Notes under the pieces: generated by a model | The model's input: the letters and a program-made list of their open reading frames with translations, nothing else | Databases searched by the model: none | What the model was told of the DNA's origin: nothing | Position numbers and translations under genes: made by a program | Shown: in pieces, positions 33,813 through 45,739 of the stretch | Layout: the number at the start of each line of letters is the position of its first letter | Position numbering within the stretch: position 1 is the first letter of the stretch | Assembly: GCA_010094045.1 (NCBI GenBank) | Contig: ML986619.1 | Span: forward strand, 291,596 to 355,595 | Direction: 5' to 3' | DNA length: 64,000 bases | Origin: Lojkania enalia | Lineage: Eukaryota > Ascomycota > Dothideomycetes > Pleosporales

Positions 33813-35626
33813 ATGGGTCTTGGAATTCTTGATGATCGCCGTCTGGAGCACGTGCCTGGCACGGCACTACTCACGGATATGTTGGACGCGCAACATCATC
33901 AGTATCAAGGTAAGCTGTGCTCCATGGATTTGCACGACTTGGTCTAATATCACCAAGGCCGCGATACATCTGCCCTCAAGCATGGCACTGGTCGCAATAA
34001 GGACGTTGTGCTCGTCCCACAGCCATCCGAGTCTCCTCGTGATCCGCTTAATTGGCCTCAATGGAAAAAGGAGTTGCTCTTGGCCATCATTTCCATAGAC
34101 ACGGCTGTCGTCGGGGCCTGGGGTCCTATGATCTCGCCCGGATATGCGGACATGGCAAAGCAATTTAACATGTCCTACAACTCCCTCAACGGCGGCCTCG
34201 GCTGGGCTATTTTCGCCATCGGTGTGTCGTGTTTTATCACCAATGGCCTTGCCGTCAAGTTCGGTAGGCGGCCTGTGATGATACTGGGAAATCTGCTCTT
34301 GTTCATTAGTAGTGTGTGGGCATACTTCGCACATAGCTATGAGAGTCTGCTTGCGAGTCGGATTGTGGGGGCTATCGGGATGAGTCCATTCGAAGTTCTG
34401 ACCACGGCGGTTATTGCGGACATTTACTTTGTCCATGAAAGAGGTTTACGGCTTGCTGTGTGGGGCCTGTGTCTCTCGGTTGGTGTAGGCGGTGGTAGTT
34501 GTATTTCCGGTTACATTATTGAGGTTAGTTACTCGGCAGACGGCTGGGGCGCGTGATACTAACCCAAATGAACAGGATCTTGGATGGAACTGGACCTATG
34601 GCATCTGCGCGTGTTTCTACGGCGCTTTCATCCTCCTGATATTCTTCTTCGTCCCCGAAACAATCTATAGGCGCGATCCTGCCTACAACGTGGACTTGGG
34701 CACTGTGGATCATCAAGCAGAATTACTCGATGGAAAACACCATGCTAATGATGAGGAAATCAAGGGCGGTGCCATGCACATGGAGACGTTTCGTACGGAG
34801 CCTATATACACAGGCGCTGACGAGAAGCCCCTCACATTTTGGGAAGAGCTCAAGCCTGTTCGTGGCATTGAGTCTGACGAGAATCTTCTTGCCATCATCT
34901 TCCGCCCGTTTGGTATGCTGCTCTTCCCACAGGTCTTATACGGCTTTATTACGTATGGTCTCTCGACCTCCTGGCTTGTGGTCATGATTTCAGTCCTTGC
35001 GCAACTCTTCACGGTACCACCGTACAACTTCTCTGTCTCGGCCGTTGGCCTCATTAGTATTGCGCCGCTTGTTGCTTCCCTCTTGGGCGTGGTCGCTGGT
35101 CCACTAAATGATTGGTTAGTCAAGAAGCTCGCAAGGTGGAACAACGGCATCTACGAACCAGAGTTCCGTCTGGCGCCGAATATCTTGACCTTCATCCTGG
35201 GCATTGTTGGATTTTTTGGATTCGGAGCATGCCTGGAGAACAGGACGCCCTGGCCGGGACCAGTGATCCTCTACGGCATCATCTACTTTGCAATGGCATT
35301 CTTGAACATTGGGCAAGTGCGACTACATCTTTCAACCTGACTAGATGCTAACATTGATCAGCATCTTCGGATACATCACCGAATGCCACCGTTCCAAAGC
35401 ACCGGAGGCGTTTGCGTCGCTCAACTTGCGAAATTTCTACTCATTCGGAATGAACTACTTTATTAGCTCCTGGATCACGAGCCAGGGCCCGCTGCAGGTG
35501 TTTTCCATCATCGGCGGACTGCATATCTTCATTCTGCTGTTGACGGTGCCCATGTGGGTCTTTGGGAAGCGGTGCCGCAGCATGACGGCGCGGGTGGGCT
35601 TCTATAAGAAGCTGCAGGGACATTGA
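33813..35626 (+). CDS. MFS transporter, DHA1-like
   Basis: Exons 33813-33909, 33958-34523, 34576-35312 and 35362-35626 give 554 aa. The N-terminus MGLGILDDRRLEHVPGT and the PRDPLNWP before TM1 are typical of fungal DHA1-type MFS proteins. Motif A is GLAVKFGRRPV, the central loop is acidic (about residues 290-345), and about 12 TM segments can be read. The third intron needs a GC donor (GGGCAAGT) at 35313: with it, FLNIG joins GYITECHR and the frame continues; no GT donor there gives the right phase. It is probably a plasma-membrane exporter. It ends the stretch that contains the PKS and could be its exporter, but this family is widespread and its presence proves nothing. Confidence 0.85.
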
Positions 35627-36108
35627 GGCTCACTCGGTTCGTTCTTGATAGGCGGATTAGAATGATAAAAGCGAAGTGGAGGGTCTCTCCCTCTCTATTA
35701 GACTATGAAACTGTTGTTGATGGAGTATGTCTCTATTGAAGAGCGTCCCGTCCAGGCATACAAATAGATTGATCGGCGCTTTCGCTCCACGAACAACGCC
35801 CCCATCTCTTTCTTGTGTGACTGCCGGCCCGGGAAGCAACAAATGCGCAGTCATCGTCGCGGGTATAGCGGCATCCCGGATGCAGGCGTGACGGTGAATG
35901 GCGACTGACGTGTGCACGGAGCTGGATCCTGCTGGACGAGTTGATTTGCTCAGCCTCGGTGCCCAGGAACTAGTGCAGGCCCGTCCGGCCGGGGCTTGGA
36001 CGGTTCCTGAAGTCGAGCCGCAGTCAACACCCCTCCGCGTGTTAGATCGTCATGCTGTCGCTCGTTGCGCGCCTTTGGTAATGCGAAGAAGAGAAGCATG
36101 AGGGTATC
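35627..36108. other. Intergenic; no gene recognised
   Basis: Spacer between two plus-strand genes; the open frames are short and unconvincing. Confidence 0.4.
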
Positions 36109-39100
36109 ATGGACAGGAAGTGGCTGCTCTATCCCTGGTGAGTCGAGTCGCGCAGCCTCGAGCGCCTCCCCCTTCTGCATCTGCCTCTGTTCCCGCTGGC
36201 CGGACACGCATCGCTGACACGACCCTCACTGCGCAGCGGAGTCGTCACAGGGACCTGCTATCTCGCCTCCACCGTAGACAAGTCGTTCGCTTTCGACCGT
36301 CCAGTGCACTCGGCCGCCGCCGTCCTCTTCCTCTCCGGGCTGGCCTTCGTCGCCAGCTACTTTCTGGCCTCGTCCTCCCGCCAGCCGCACCGCAAGGACC
36401 AGTACCTCCTCATACCCTTGGACGAGAGTGGACGAGCCGTGTCCAGGGAGCCATCTCCGGCTGGTCAGCGGACATCTATATTCCAGGCGCGGCTTCTCGA
36501 CATCAAGACGCGCGTGGCATTGGCCGTCCTGCTCCTGGTTGCCGTCTGCGGCCGCGTCGGCGTGTTCTGGCGGGTCGCAAAGGACATTGAGTGTGCTGGG
36601 CCAACGCCTCTTGTAGGACTCCCACAAAGTTTCGATGCATTCGCTAACTGACCATTGCCAGGCATTCATTCCGCTCGTTCTTGCGCTCTACAACGTTGGC
36701 TATCACCTAAAATACTCCAATCCGGCTCCCCGACTGGCTGCTGACCTGCCCCCGACTGCGCCTCTCGACCTTCTGCCTAACCTCGCATTTCGCGGGCCCA
36801 CCCGATATGTACTCCCCTCGTTCCTCCTCTCTATCAGCAGCTTCCTGGCTACTTGGAGAGCCAGCACCCTGCGTTCGACGTACATTTGTCCAATTATCTC
36901 CTCCACAGCGTCCAAAATACACCGCCTCCAATTTTTTGGCTTCGTTCTTGATTGCATTATCGTCTTGGTGCTTTATACGCTCGTCAACGAATATCTTGCT
37001 AAGACCGATACTTCCTCCCCTGAACCAGGAGATAGCACTGGCAATGCTCTATGGCTCGCCTCAGCTTTCATCGTAAGCCCTGCTCTCTGACAACGTCGCT
37101 CTCTGTAAGCAAACTAACTCTGGTAGGCTTCTTCGGTAGTTTTGGCTGTGGTAGGCTTGATTGTATATGCGTCAATGCCCGAGCACCGCCAATGGCTCCT
37201 CGAATTTCCCTCTGAATATACCCATAGTCTCCTTCAATTGTGCTTTACGATACCCTGTACGATAGTCTGTTTTCTGTTTACCGTGAGTGCCCCGCAACCC
37301 CCCTGCTACGCTCCTCCATTGACGAGACAGATTCGCATGTACGGCGTTATGAGCGCCGTCCTCATGATCGGTTTCACTTCTGCATTTACTGGCGTTATAC
37401 GAACACTTCGGGCTGGCGTTTCTCATTCCTTTCCCCCCAAACCCACTACATCGCTCACACTTTGCCTGATCTTGCTTACAATCGCGCTCATCCTATTTCT
37501 AATCACGGATGCGAGTGCTGAAGGTCGCGCTCTGCCGAAAATACACATGCGGCTTGGAAGGTACCAGGCTTTGCTTTTTCTGCTGCTCCTTTTTGTCCTT
37601 TCCATGACTAGATATGGCTACTACGCTAGCTCTTATGGACCGTCAACTCCCGGCCATCCCATTGCGACGCTTATCGAGACTGCTGACGATCAATTTGAGC
37701 AATGGGCTAGACAGGCGAAGCGAAGTAGAAACCTACCTGAGGCTGTGAAACACTATCAGGAACGATATCTTAGAGACCCTCCTCCAGGCTTCGATATATG
37801 GTATGATTTTGCTACTAGTCGGAGTTCCGACATCATCGATGATTTCGACAATATTGACGAAGACCTGGCTCCCTTCTCCTCTCTAAGCGCTGCAGAACTC
37901 CGAGGACGGACTGGGAAGATACTTGCAGATGACAATAGCGTTGGGGGTATACGTGTCCGGAATGGAACGGCGGAATCACTTGGGAAAATACCCTTCAACC
38001 GGACGTGGATGAAAAATGATATCCTTGCTGTGATCGAAAAGTTTGTTCAGTATCTACCGGATATGGATCTAGCCTTCAACTTCAACGATGAGTGTATGGT
38101 TGCCGTGCCATTCGAAGATATGCAAAATGCATACGAACAGCGGCAAGTCTATCCAGACCCTAAAACAACTAAACCGACGGTCGATTTTAGCGCCAATCGC
38201 GCATCCAGCTGGTGGGATATTACGGAAGTTCCCATGACAGACTCATACTTCAGACCGACTGGCTTCAGCCCAACATATCAATCACATGGCTCTGTTGCTT
38301 GCCCTCCAGATTCACGGGCTAGACAAGAGCGTCATTGGGATACTGGCGCGCTCTGCGCATCATGTGCGGCACCCCATTCTATGGGCATCTTCATCTCAAA
38401 CTGGACGCTTTCTGCGTCTCCTTGCCATCAGCCGGACCTCGCCAACTTACATGGCTTTCACCTAAGCCCATCTGCGCTTGACGGCACTCACGCCCTTATT
38501 CCCGTCTTTAGCATGGGCCGTGCGCCAGGTTATGCCGATATTCGATATCCCCCGGCTTTCAACTACCTAGACAAGGCTTCCTATGCATTTGATGAAAAGC
38601 ATCCCGATCCACCCTTCTCAAAGAAAGAAAAAACCCTCTTTTGGCGTGGCAGCACAACCGAAGGCATGAGTCCTGGTACTGGGGCTTGGAAGGGCATGCT
38701 GAGGCAGCGACTTGTTCATCTAGTGAACAATGAGTCGCACCCTCAAGCCATACTTCTTCCTGGAGGTAAAAAGAGTTTCGCTTATACAATGGAAGACCCA
38801 GCAAGCATCAAGGATCAGTTGGGAGTGAAACTAGATGCTCGGTTTTCTGGGGCGTCAATTAACCATTGCGCTAAGCCCGATTGCGAAATCCAAACATTGG
38901 AGTTTGGTCTCGCTTCGGGAATCGATTTCAAAGGGCACTGGCGCTTCAAATACCTCTTTGATGCGGATGGTCAGGGCTTCTCTGGCCGCTTCATTCCGTT
39001 TCTAAGATCCAACTCGGTCGTTTTCAAATCTGCGCTCTACCGCGAATGGTACGAAGGGCGCTTGATTGCCTGGAAACACTTCGTCCCTGTCGATCTTCGT

Positions 39101-39406
39101 CTCCATGATCTGTGGAGCTCTGTGGCCTTCTTTGGAGGCTATGGAGAGGGCGAGGATGGCAAGTGGACGATGAAGGCCAAGGAAAAGGAAGCTGAAAAGA
39201 TCGCCCGAGAAAGCAAGGTGTGGAGCGAAAAAGTGCTTCGGAAAGAGGATATGGAAATATACATGTTCCGGCTCTTACTGGAGTGGGGCAGGTTGACAGA
39301 TGAGAGGAGGGTGGAGTTGGGATTTAGGTTGGGTCCTGATACAAAAGGAGGAAAGGGGAATAGAAAGACGGCTGGGAGGTATGTGGAGGAGAGGGCGGAA
39401 TTGTAG
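36109..39406 (+). CDS. GT90 (CAP10-like) glycosyltransferase with N-terminal membrane domain
   Basis: Exons 36109-36137, 36237-36612, 36662-37072 and 37127-39406, with in-phase GT-AG introns of 99, 49 and 54 nt, give 1031 aa. About the first 430 residues hold roughly ten hydrophobic segments. The C-terminal 600 residues are soluble, with KTLFWRGSTTEGMSPG, HCAKPDCEIQTLEFG, FKGHWRFKYLFDADGQGFSGRF and LFLRSNS-like and DLRLHDLW patterns, which are the GT90/DUF821/CAP10 signature (a xylosyltransferase required for capsule in Cryptococcus; related proteins act on secretory-pathway glycans). A Golgi membrane location is likely. The first exon is only 29 nt and is chosen because it alone supplies a start and the right phase. 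Substrate is unknown. Confidence 0.85.
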
Positions 39407-41583
39407 ATAGCCGTTTTTGGGAGTTTTCGGGTTTGGTGTTAGGCGTTTTTTAAGTAGTGGGTATGGGTTATGTAATGGCATCGGTGGAGTCTGATAAAAT
39501 TTAACTACATATTTTTCTTGACTACATATGCTTAGGCTAAGCGTGATGTTTGGTTTGCTGGATTGTGCTCTGTTTTTGATACCATGTTCGAATTTGAGAA
39601 CTATCGAGGGGATGATAGTAGCGCAACCATTCCTGTTCGCTCATAGTAGGCAAAGCGAACCCAATATCAAGGATATGTGAATGTAGAAGTTTAGGAAGCA
39701 TTGAGCGAAGTGATGGTGCGGTGGGACGGGATGGTAGCCATTCATCGTCTATGAATTTTGTTTTTTGTCCGAAAGGTAGCGCGTGATATTGACTGGTGAG
39801 GCACATGCCCGGTCCTGCATGGGCTACTAGGTTGAGCTTCTACAATTTCTACGTCGTGGCAGAATGTATTATATGACGCTATTCTTGCGATCATATTGAA
39901 CAGGAAAGCATATAGGCAGTTGGCGAGGAAAGGGGACGTGACGGTGATGCGCGGGGACTCTGTACGACGCGGTACTCACTCAGACTCGTCACCTTCCTCT
40001 CCCACCAAATGCCCATAAACAAAGTCATGAATCTTGCCCTTCACTATCAATATAGATGGAAAAATTTATAATTATTAGATAACACGAACACAGTATTTAG
40101 TGACTTTGGTCACCGCCATCAAATTAAATGCACTCAAGTCATCTAGGCCAACTACTTGGGTGAGGGCCAACTACCTTTCTTTGGCCCGTCATACCTGTCT
40201 GACGGCGAACCGTCGCAGTCCACCAGCTACCTTGAACCCGATCTCTGGGGCGCCCTATAGAGATTTAGATCCCTTTCGTACAAATCCTTAAGTGATGAGC
40301 ATGTACTCTATATATAACTCGCTTAATTCCTGTTGCATCCATGCACGGACGGGAAAGCTAGCGCACGTGTCTACAGAAGTGGGTACCTATTGCGATGGAT
40401 CGGTGAAGGACTTTGCATGTGGCAAAGCTATGAGAGATGACTCTGGACTTATTATTTTTGAATGGAAGTGTTTGTATATGAATTTGGCTTAGAGATTGCT
40501 ATATTCGTTTTAGACATTAATTGAGTTACGTGGATTGGTTACGCGCGCTTAGAGTTGAAGTCTGCTAACTGTTTCCTTTGCTGCACGTACCGGATGTATA
40601 ATGAGCCCATCCGAATATCTGCGCGCTTGAAATCATTATAGGTTGTTCTGTATTTCTTCTTAGCTTGGCAGTCTAATATGCACTTATTCGCTTTGCTAGT
40701 AAACCGTTCTATGTCCTCGCGACATTATGAGAGTTGCATTCATACTTGCTGTTATGGGATAGCAGAGGTTTTAATAATTCAACTTGTATTCCTAAACTAC
40801 AGTATAAAAGCAATAGAGAAGAGAACAAGAGTTGCGTACAAAGACATAGGATGCCTATATAAGGAGACCTGTCGTGCGCTTGACTATAAGTCTTATCTTT
40901 CCTTAAGCGAGGTAGATCTTCTCGACTGCCAAGCTATAGCCGTTCACAGTCGCTATTAAGGCTCTCAGATAATTTGGGCGCAGCCCCTTACACTTGCCCA
41001 GATGTATTCGTATCATAAGATTGAGAACAAATATTGTAAGGAAGTGTGTATGGGAACTGTATAGTATTGTGTATGTATGTGGAGTATGTATCTGCTGACC
41101 TCTCGGCCTAAGATACAGTCGAGAAATATATAATACATGAGATTGCTTTGTTAAGGGCTGCATAGCCTGATCAGGCACGTGACCTGAGCTTTTAAATATC
41201 GATGCTGCTTGTTGGCTGCGTTAATGTATCTCACTGAATCGCACAAAGAAATGCATCGAAAACATTACCTTGAGATAAGCTATGTCGCTATCGGCAATCA
41301 GCGTGATTGTGAAGTACAGCAAACGTAGCTGATATCCTCATTGGACTAAAATGCGTGATGAAAGGAAGTCATTCTATCCTTTTTGCCTGGGATGGGAAAG
41401 ACAAATATAGCCTCTAAGCATGGATATATACGAGACAAATTATTGGTATGGTACATTACCTTCCACCAATATACTATCATTAAGCTCACTTGGGATTCCA
41501 CCTACGGTAAACAAATGCCCGCCATGACAGCCGACGGTTCATAAAATCAAGGCCCTTACACAACCACATATTCACAAACAAGA
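39407..41583. other. Long intergenic stretch; no gene recognised
   Basis: About 2.2 kb. Open frames are at most 93 codons, overlapping and motif-free. The part after about 40,600 is AT-rich. I see no RNA gene or element ends. Confidence 0.45.
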
Positions 41584-41850
41584 ATGCCGCTAAATTACCT
41601 CCCCACGAACTTCTTTAAATTCCCCAAACGCTTCATCAATGAGTTATTCGCGCTGCTCTCGTTCTTCCCCGGCTTCGAGAACGCTTTTGCGAATCTCTCA
41701 CACGCACATATTGCGTGGGAACTTGATAACATGCGAGGTCATGTTGCTATGAATGATCTTCTCGCGGATAGTGTGAGGGATGCGCTCATGAAGCTGCGTG
41801 ATGAGCGGAGAATGGCGTATAATGAACTTGTAAAGGATTGGCCGACTTAG
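41584..41850 (+). CDS. Small hypothetical protein, 88 aa
   Basis: A single-exon frame from ATG to TAG. The product is mostly helical-looking: an aromatic-rich first half (NFFKFPKRFINELFALLSFF) and an amphipathic second half (VRDALMKLRDERRMAYNEL), with no signal peptide and no Cys. I do not recognise it. It lies 240 bp from the convergent dehydrogenase gene. The codon pattern and the clean start make a real gene more likely than not, but this is not certain. Confidence 0.45.
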   Translation: MPLNYLPTNFFKFPKRFINELFALLSFFPGFENAFANLSHAHIAWELDNMRGHVAMNDLLADSVRDALMKLRDERRMAYNELVKDWPT

Positions 41851-42090
41851 AAGGAGATGAGATGTTCATCGAAATAGTACTTTGCGAGGGGCGATGAGGA
41901 GGGGGGCATGGTAGTTCGGAGGTTCTTGGATGGATCTGTAGATTTGCGGAAAATAAGGAATTGGCAAGAATAGACTGAGATCTTTACAGTGCAAATACGT
42001 AGCAATAACATGATGCAATAAGCGCAGTATGCGCTATAATAGATTGTTAAATTAAATTTCACCCTTTTACTGGTTGGATCGAGACTACGA

Positions 42091-43067
42091 TTAGTCCTTG
42101 TTTTCAAACTTCAAACCACTTTCCTGCCTCACCGCACCATAAATACTCGGAATGTCCCCTTTGTCCCCGAGATGTTCCTTAACTTTTATTAGATGAGCAT
42201 CGCCAGTCTTCACGTTCGGCAAACTCGTGCCTGTCTTCTCCGCCAAATCCAAGGCATGCCTAGCATCCTTCCTCGCAAGATCAACATGGAATAGCGGCTC
42301 ATCTCTCTTATAGTAGTCGCCTGCGAGCATTCTACTCGAGTAGGCTGTGTATGGTCCAGGGAACATGGTCTCGATCCAACGATGTAAGTTCTCCGGCCCA
42401 AGACTAGTTTTTTCAGCGAGTGTATGGCCTTCAGAGAGCTGTTCGACCATGTTGAGGATAAAGGTGTTGCCGATGATTTTCAGCAGCGAGGAGTTGCCCG
42501 CGGGCTGACCTGGGAAATCAATATCGGCACGGCCCATGACGCCCTTCGTATAAGACTGAACCTTCTTGACCGATTCGCTCTTTCCAGCAGGTACGCAGAC
42601 GAGCTGTCCTGAATCGGCCATAGCTGGAGCGCCGAAAACAGGCATGCCAACGAACTCGGCTCCCATCGACGTTGTTGCCTTTTCGAGAGCATTGGTGGTG
42701 TCCGGATGCACAGTCGAGCAATCACAGATCAACTTTCCAGTAACATCTTGCTGCAGGATCGCATTGACAGCCTCCTGAACTGCAGCATCGTCGCCTAGAC
42801 AAATGAATATTATATCCGAGCTCTTGACCGCATCTCCGATATTTTCGACGACCTTGGTCTTGTCGGCTCCCAGCTTGGTGGACAGGTCATCAGCACGCTT
42901 CTTGGTGCGGTTGTACAGAACCAGAGGCTTGTCCAGATTTCCCTTTTCGACGAGGTTCTTGCACATACCCTGCAAACATTAGATGCGAGATCGGAAGCAG
43001 CTGGAGCCACGGCTATAGTTACCCTGCCCATATTGCCAAGGCCAATCCAAGCGAGCTGAAGTGTCAT
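42091..43067 (-). CDS. 3-hydroxyisobutyrate dehydrogenase-like beta-hydroxyacid dehydrogenase
   Basis: Exons 43067-43023 and 42969-42091 (minus) join across a 53-nt intron (GTAACT...TTGCAG, phase 0), giving 307 aa. The Rossmann motif WIGLGNMGRGM is made by the splice junction. DCSTVHPDTT matches the substrate-binding D-x-S-T region, and the catalytic Lys is in GNSSLLKIIGN. The family oxidises 3-hydroxy acids with NAD(P)+; valine breakdown (HIBADH) is the classical role, but fungi have several paralogues with other substrates. No mitochondrial presequence is visible, so a cytosolic location is likely. It is divergent from the NAGS gene, with about 490 bp between them. Confidence 0.88.
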
Positions 43068-43555
43068 TTTATCTGCTTACGCTGTGCGGGGATGAGGCCA
43101 GAAAGCAATTACAAGGCACTTCGAAATGGGCGTTCCTTTTTTATCTTTCTCCGCGTTGGCATGGTACTACAGTTGTGTCCGACGCGTTAATAATCTGCTC
43201 GGCATGTCATCACGATGGGGGCAGATATTCACGTTCATCCCTCGGAGCGACGAAGCGGGCCGGTGTCGGCTAAAATTGTGACGTACGCCCTACCGACAAG
43301 CAGCGAATTTGGAACTCAACCTGAGCAGAGGAGCTTGCAAGCGTGCAGCTGTCACGAGCTCGCCACCTCAGACCACAATGCCTGGTTTATAATTCCTCTC
43401 TCTCGGACCCTTCGGTGTTTGCGAAATACATTCGAGCATGAAGCATGGTTATTCCCCGAGCATCCCATTGTCGGGGCCTGGGGAGCACCGCAGCCGCCAG
43501 AGTGAGCTAGCCTGAGTCACCGCCCAATTCACACAGCAGATGCATCCTGACGTTT
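43068..43555. promoter_or_regulatory. Divergent promoter region, dehydrogenase / N-acetylglutamate synthase
   Basis: A plus-strand frame of 96 codons at 43215-43505 has no recognisable motif. Part of this stretch may be the 5' leader or an unrecognised first exon of the NAGS gene. Confidence 0.4.
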
Positions 43556-45739
43556 TTGTACGAGAAGCTGCTTCCCAGGCACGATAATGTCTGTAAGCCG
43601 TACGAGCTCCACGCCTCGCCCTATCCTGTCCCTGTACGCCACTACGCCGCCGAGCCGGTCCGCAGCGGGTCGAAGAAGAGCCCTCTCAAGGAGCGACAAC
43701 GCGCCGAGCGAAACCAATTGATCAAGTCGCTTAAAGAATCGCCCGGCAAACGCGATGCGAAGAACTTCCTTAAGCATTTCGATACGCCCAAGAAGCCCGA
43801 GTCGAGGTCAGCGTCCAAGGTCGAGCGAGCCCACAGCGAGAGGGTGGAGCAGGCACATCACAATGAGTGGAGATTGACAAGGACGGGCGTCAATTTGGGC
43901 CAGTTGTATGAGCCAACGAAGGCTATACAGGATAGCCCCGTGTTTACGCAGCAGCCACTGCCAGAGCAGCTGCCCCAGGAAACTGTCGAGCCGCTGCATA
44001 TTGCATTGGTCAAGCTGCGGCAGCCACAGGCACTGGATGACAAGACATTGGGAGGCATCGCCTTGACCCTCAGCCAGATGGTGCGTTTGGGCCTGAATAT
44101 TGCAGTCGTCGTGGACGTGGACGAGGATATCACTTCGGATACTCTCGAATTGAGCCCGACTTGGGAGAATACTCTTCGAGAACAGGTTTCCAGGATAGTC
44201 GACTCTTTGGAAGAATTCAACGAGCCCGGGGCATTTGAAGTAGGCCATGCTTTGTCGTACTCGGGAGTCCATTCTGGAGTCTCCCATACTGTTCACAGCC
44301 GTGGTAGGATCGAGGTAAAGCACAGCCACCTTCTTTTTCACCCTATGGAAGAAGGAATTGTAACCGTAATACCGCCGATAGCATACGACGCCAATTCGAA
44401 GAGAGTTAGAGCACGGCCTGACGAGGTGCTTCTTGCCTTGACCCGCGAGTTCTCAGGTCTTTCCGCCCAAACCGCCGAAAGGAACGATGTAGTCGATTTG
44501 GGTGACCTAGTCGAGGCGAAAGTTAAATCCTTCGCTGATAAGCCACTTTTGGATAGAATTATCATCTTAGACCCACTGGGTGGTATTCCGTCCGAAAATA
44601 GGGCCGATGGTGCACACGTCTTCATCAATTTGGAGGCGGAGTATCAAAGTGTGAAGGAAGAGCTGCAGCGATCATCCTCTACAACATCCGATAGGAGCTC
44701 GGAGCTTAAGACCTCCCTGGGTCAAAGCAATCCCTTCTCGAAGATTGTCGAGAACGAGATGTCTTCCTTACTAAACACTTCTACTCGCCAGATTACATGT
44801 GCACCGCGGCAAAATCGCCACTTCCAAAACCTCGAGATTGTTCAACAATCTCTGAAGCTACTTCCGCCGTCATCTTCAGCGCTCATTATCACGCCAGCTG
44901 AAGCTGCGGTATCATCCCAAGCACCACTCATACCAACCCTTTCAACAGGCGTTCGAACTCGACGATCCAAAAATCCACTTATCCATAATCTACTCACCGA
45001 CAAACCCATGATATCGTCCTCGCTCCCCGCCCCGCTCGTAAATCGCTCCACTTCATCAACTGCGCCCAACCCAGCGACATTCCTCAAAAAGGGCATACCA
45101 GTAACCACCATACCCTCACTTCCCTGGGCACCGCCCTCCCCAAATAACCCTTCCATTGAGCTAGAAAACGACCCGCGTATAGATTTCCCCCGTCTCGTAG
45201 ACCTTATTGAAGACTCCTTCCGCCGAAAACTAAACGTAAAGCACTACCTCGACCGCATCCGCGGGCGCGTAGCCGGCATCATCATCGCAGGGAACTATGA
45301 AGGCGGGGCGATATGCACCTGGGAGACTCCGCCTGCCCTCCCCGGCGCCCCACACCCGGACTCGCCCATGTGGATACCTTACCTCGATAAATTTGCTGTT
45401 CTGACTTCATCTCAGGGATCTGGCGGCGTGGCAGATATCGTTTGGGGTGCGCTGACGAGAAGCTGTTTTCCGAATGGGCTGGTATGGAGGAGTCGGACTA
45501 GTAATCCGGTTAATAAGTGGTATTTTGAGAGAGCGGTTGGGATGTGGAATTTGCCGGATGGTCAGTGGACTATGTTTTGGACGACGGAGGGGGTGGTGGA
45601 AGAATGGGCACAGATGCACAAGGGAAAGAGAACTGAGCGAATTGGTAAGGATGGGAAGGAGATGAGTAGGTGGGATGCGTATGTTGGGGTTTGTAGCGGC
45701 GTGGCCCCGAGTTGGGCGGATGCTAAAGCGCCGGACTAA
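43556..45739 (+). CDS. arg2: N-acetylglutamate synthase (amino-acid acetyltransferase), mitochondrial
   Basis: The frame is 727 codons from a TTG at 43556; it is open back to 43511 and has no ATG, so the true start is not resolved. The C-terminal NAT domain is clear: DLIEDSFRRKLNVKHYLDRI, VAGIIIAGNYEGGAICTWE, LDKFAVLTSSQGSGGVADI, SNPVNKWYFERAVG and the Trp-rich FWTTEG. The N-terminal half is the amino-acid-kinase-like domain of fungal NAGS, starting near AERNQLIKSLKESPGKRDAKNF. The enzyme makes N-acetylglutamate from acetyl-CoA and glutamate, the first step of arginine synthesis, in mitochondria. RHYAAEP near residue 28 looks like a presequence cleavage region. An ATG at 43587 in another frame also reads like a presequence (SRTSSTPRPILSLYATTPP), so a splice or a frameshift may join the two. 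Symbol follows the yeast/fungal naming. Confidence 0.85.
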   Translation: MYEKLLPRHDNVCKPYELHASPYPVPVRHYAAEPVRSGSKKSPLKERQRAERNQLIKSLKESPGKRDAKNFLKHFDTPKKPESRSASKVERAHSERVEQAHHNEWRLTRTGVNLGQLYEPTKAIQDSPVFTQQPLPEQLPQETVEPLHIALVKLRQPQALDDKTLGGIALTLSQMVRLGLNIAVVVDVDEDITSDTLELSPTWENTLREQVSRIVDSLEEFNEPGAFEVGHALSYSGVHSGVSHTVHSRGRIEVKHSHLLFHPMEEGIVTVIPPIAYDANSKRVRARPDEVLLALTREFSGLSAQTAERNDVVDLGDLVEAKVKSFADKPLLDRIIILDPLGGIPSENRADGAHVFINLEAEYQSVKEELQRSSSTTSDRSSELKTSLGQSNPFSKIVENEMSSLLNTSTRQITCAPRQNRHFQNLEIVQQSLKLLPPSSSALIITPAEAAVSSQAPLIPTLSTGVRTRRSKNPLIHNLLTDKPMISSSLPAPLVNRSTSSTAPNPATFLKKGIPVTTIPSLPWAPPSPNNPSIELENDPRIDFPRLVDLIEDSFRRKLNVKHYLDRIRGRVAGIIIAGNYEGGAICTWETPPALPGAPHPDSPMWIPYLDKFAVLTSSQGSGGVADIVWGALTRSCFPNGLVWRSRTSNPVNKWYFERAVGMWNLPDGQWTMFWTTEGVVEEWAQMHKGKRTERIGKDGKEMSRWDAYVGVCSGVAPSWADAKAPD

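Noticed and set aside
43215..43505. 96-codon frame upstream of NAGS as an arginine attenuator uORF
   Set aside because: The arginine attenuator peptide belongs to the carbamoyl-phosphate synthetase small-subunit gene (CPA1 / Neurospora arg-2), not NAGS; length and sequence do not match either.
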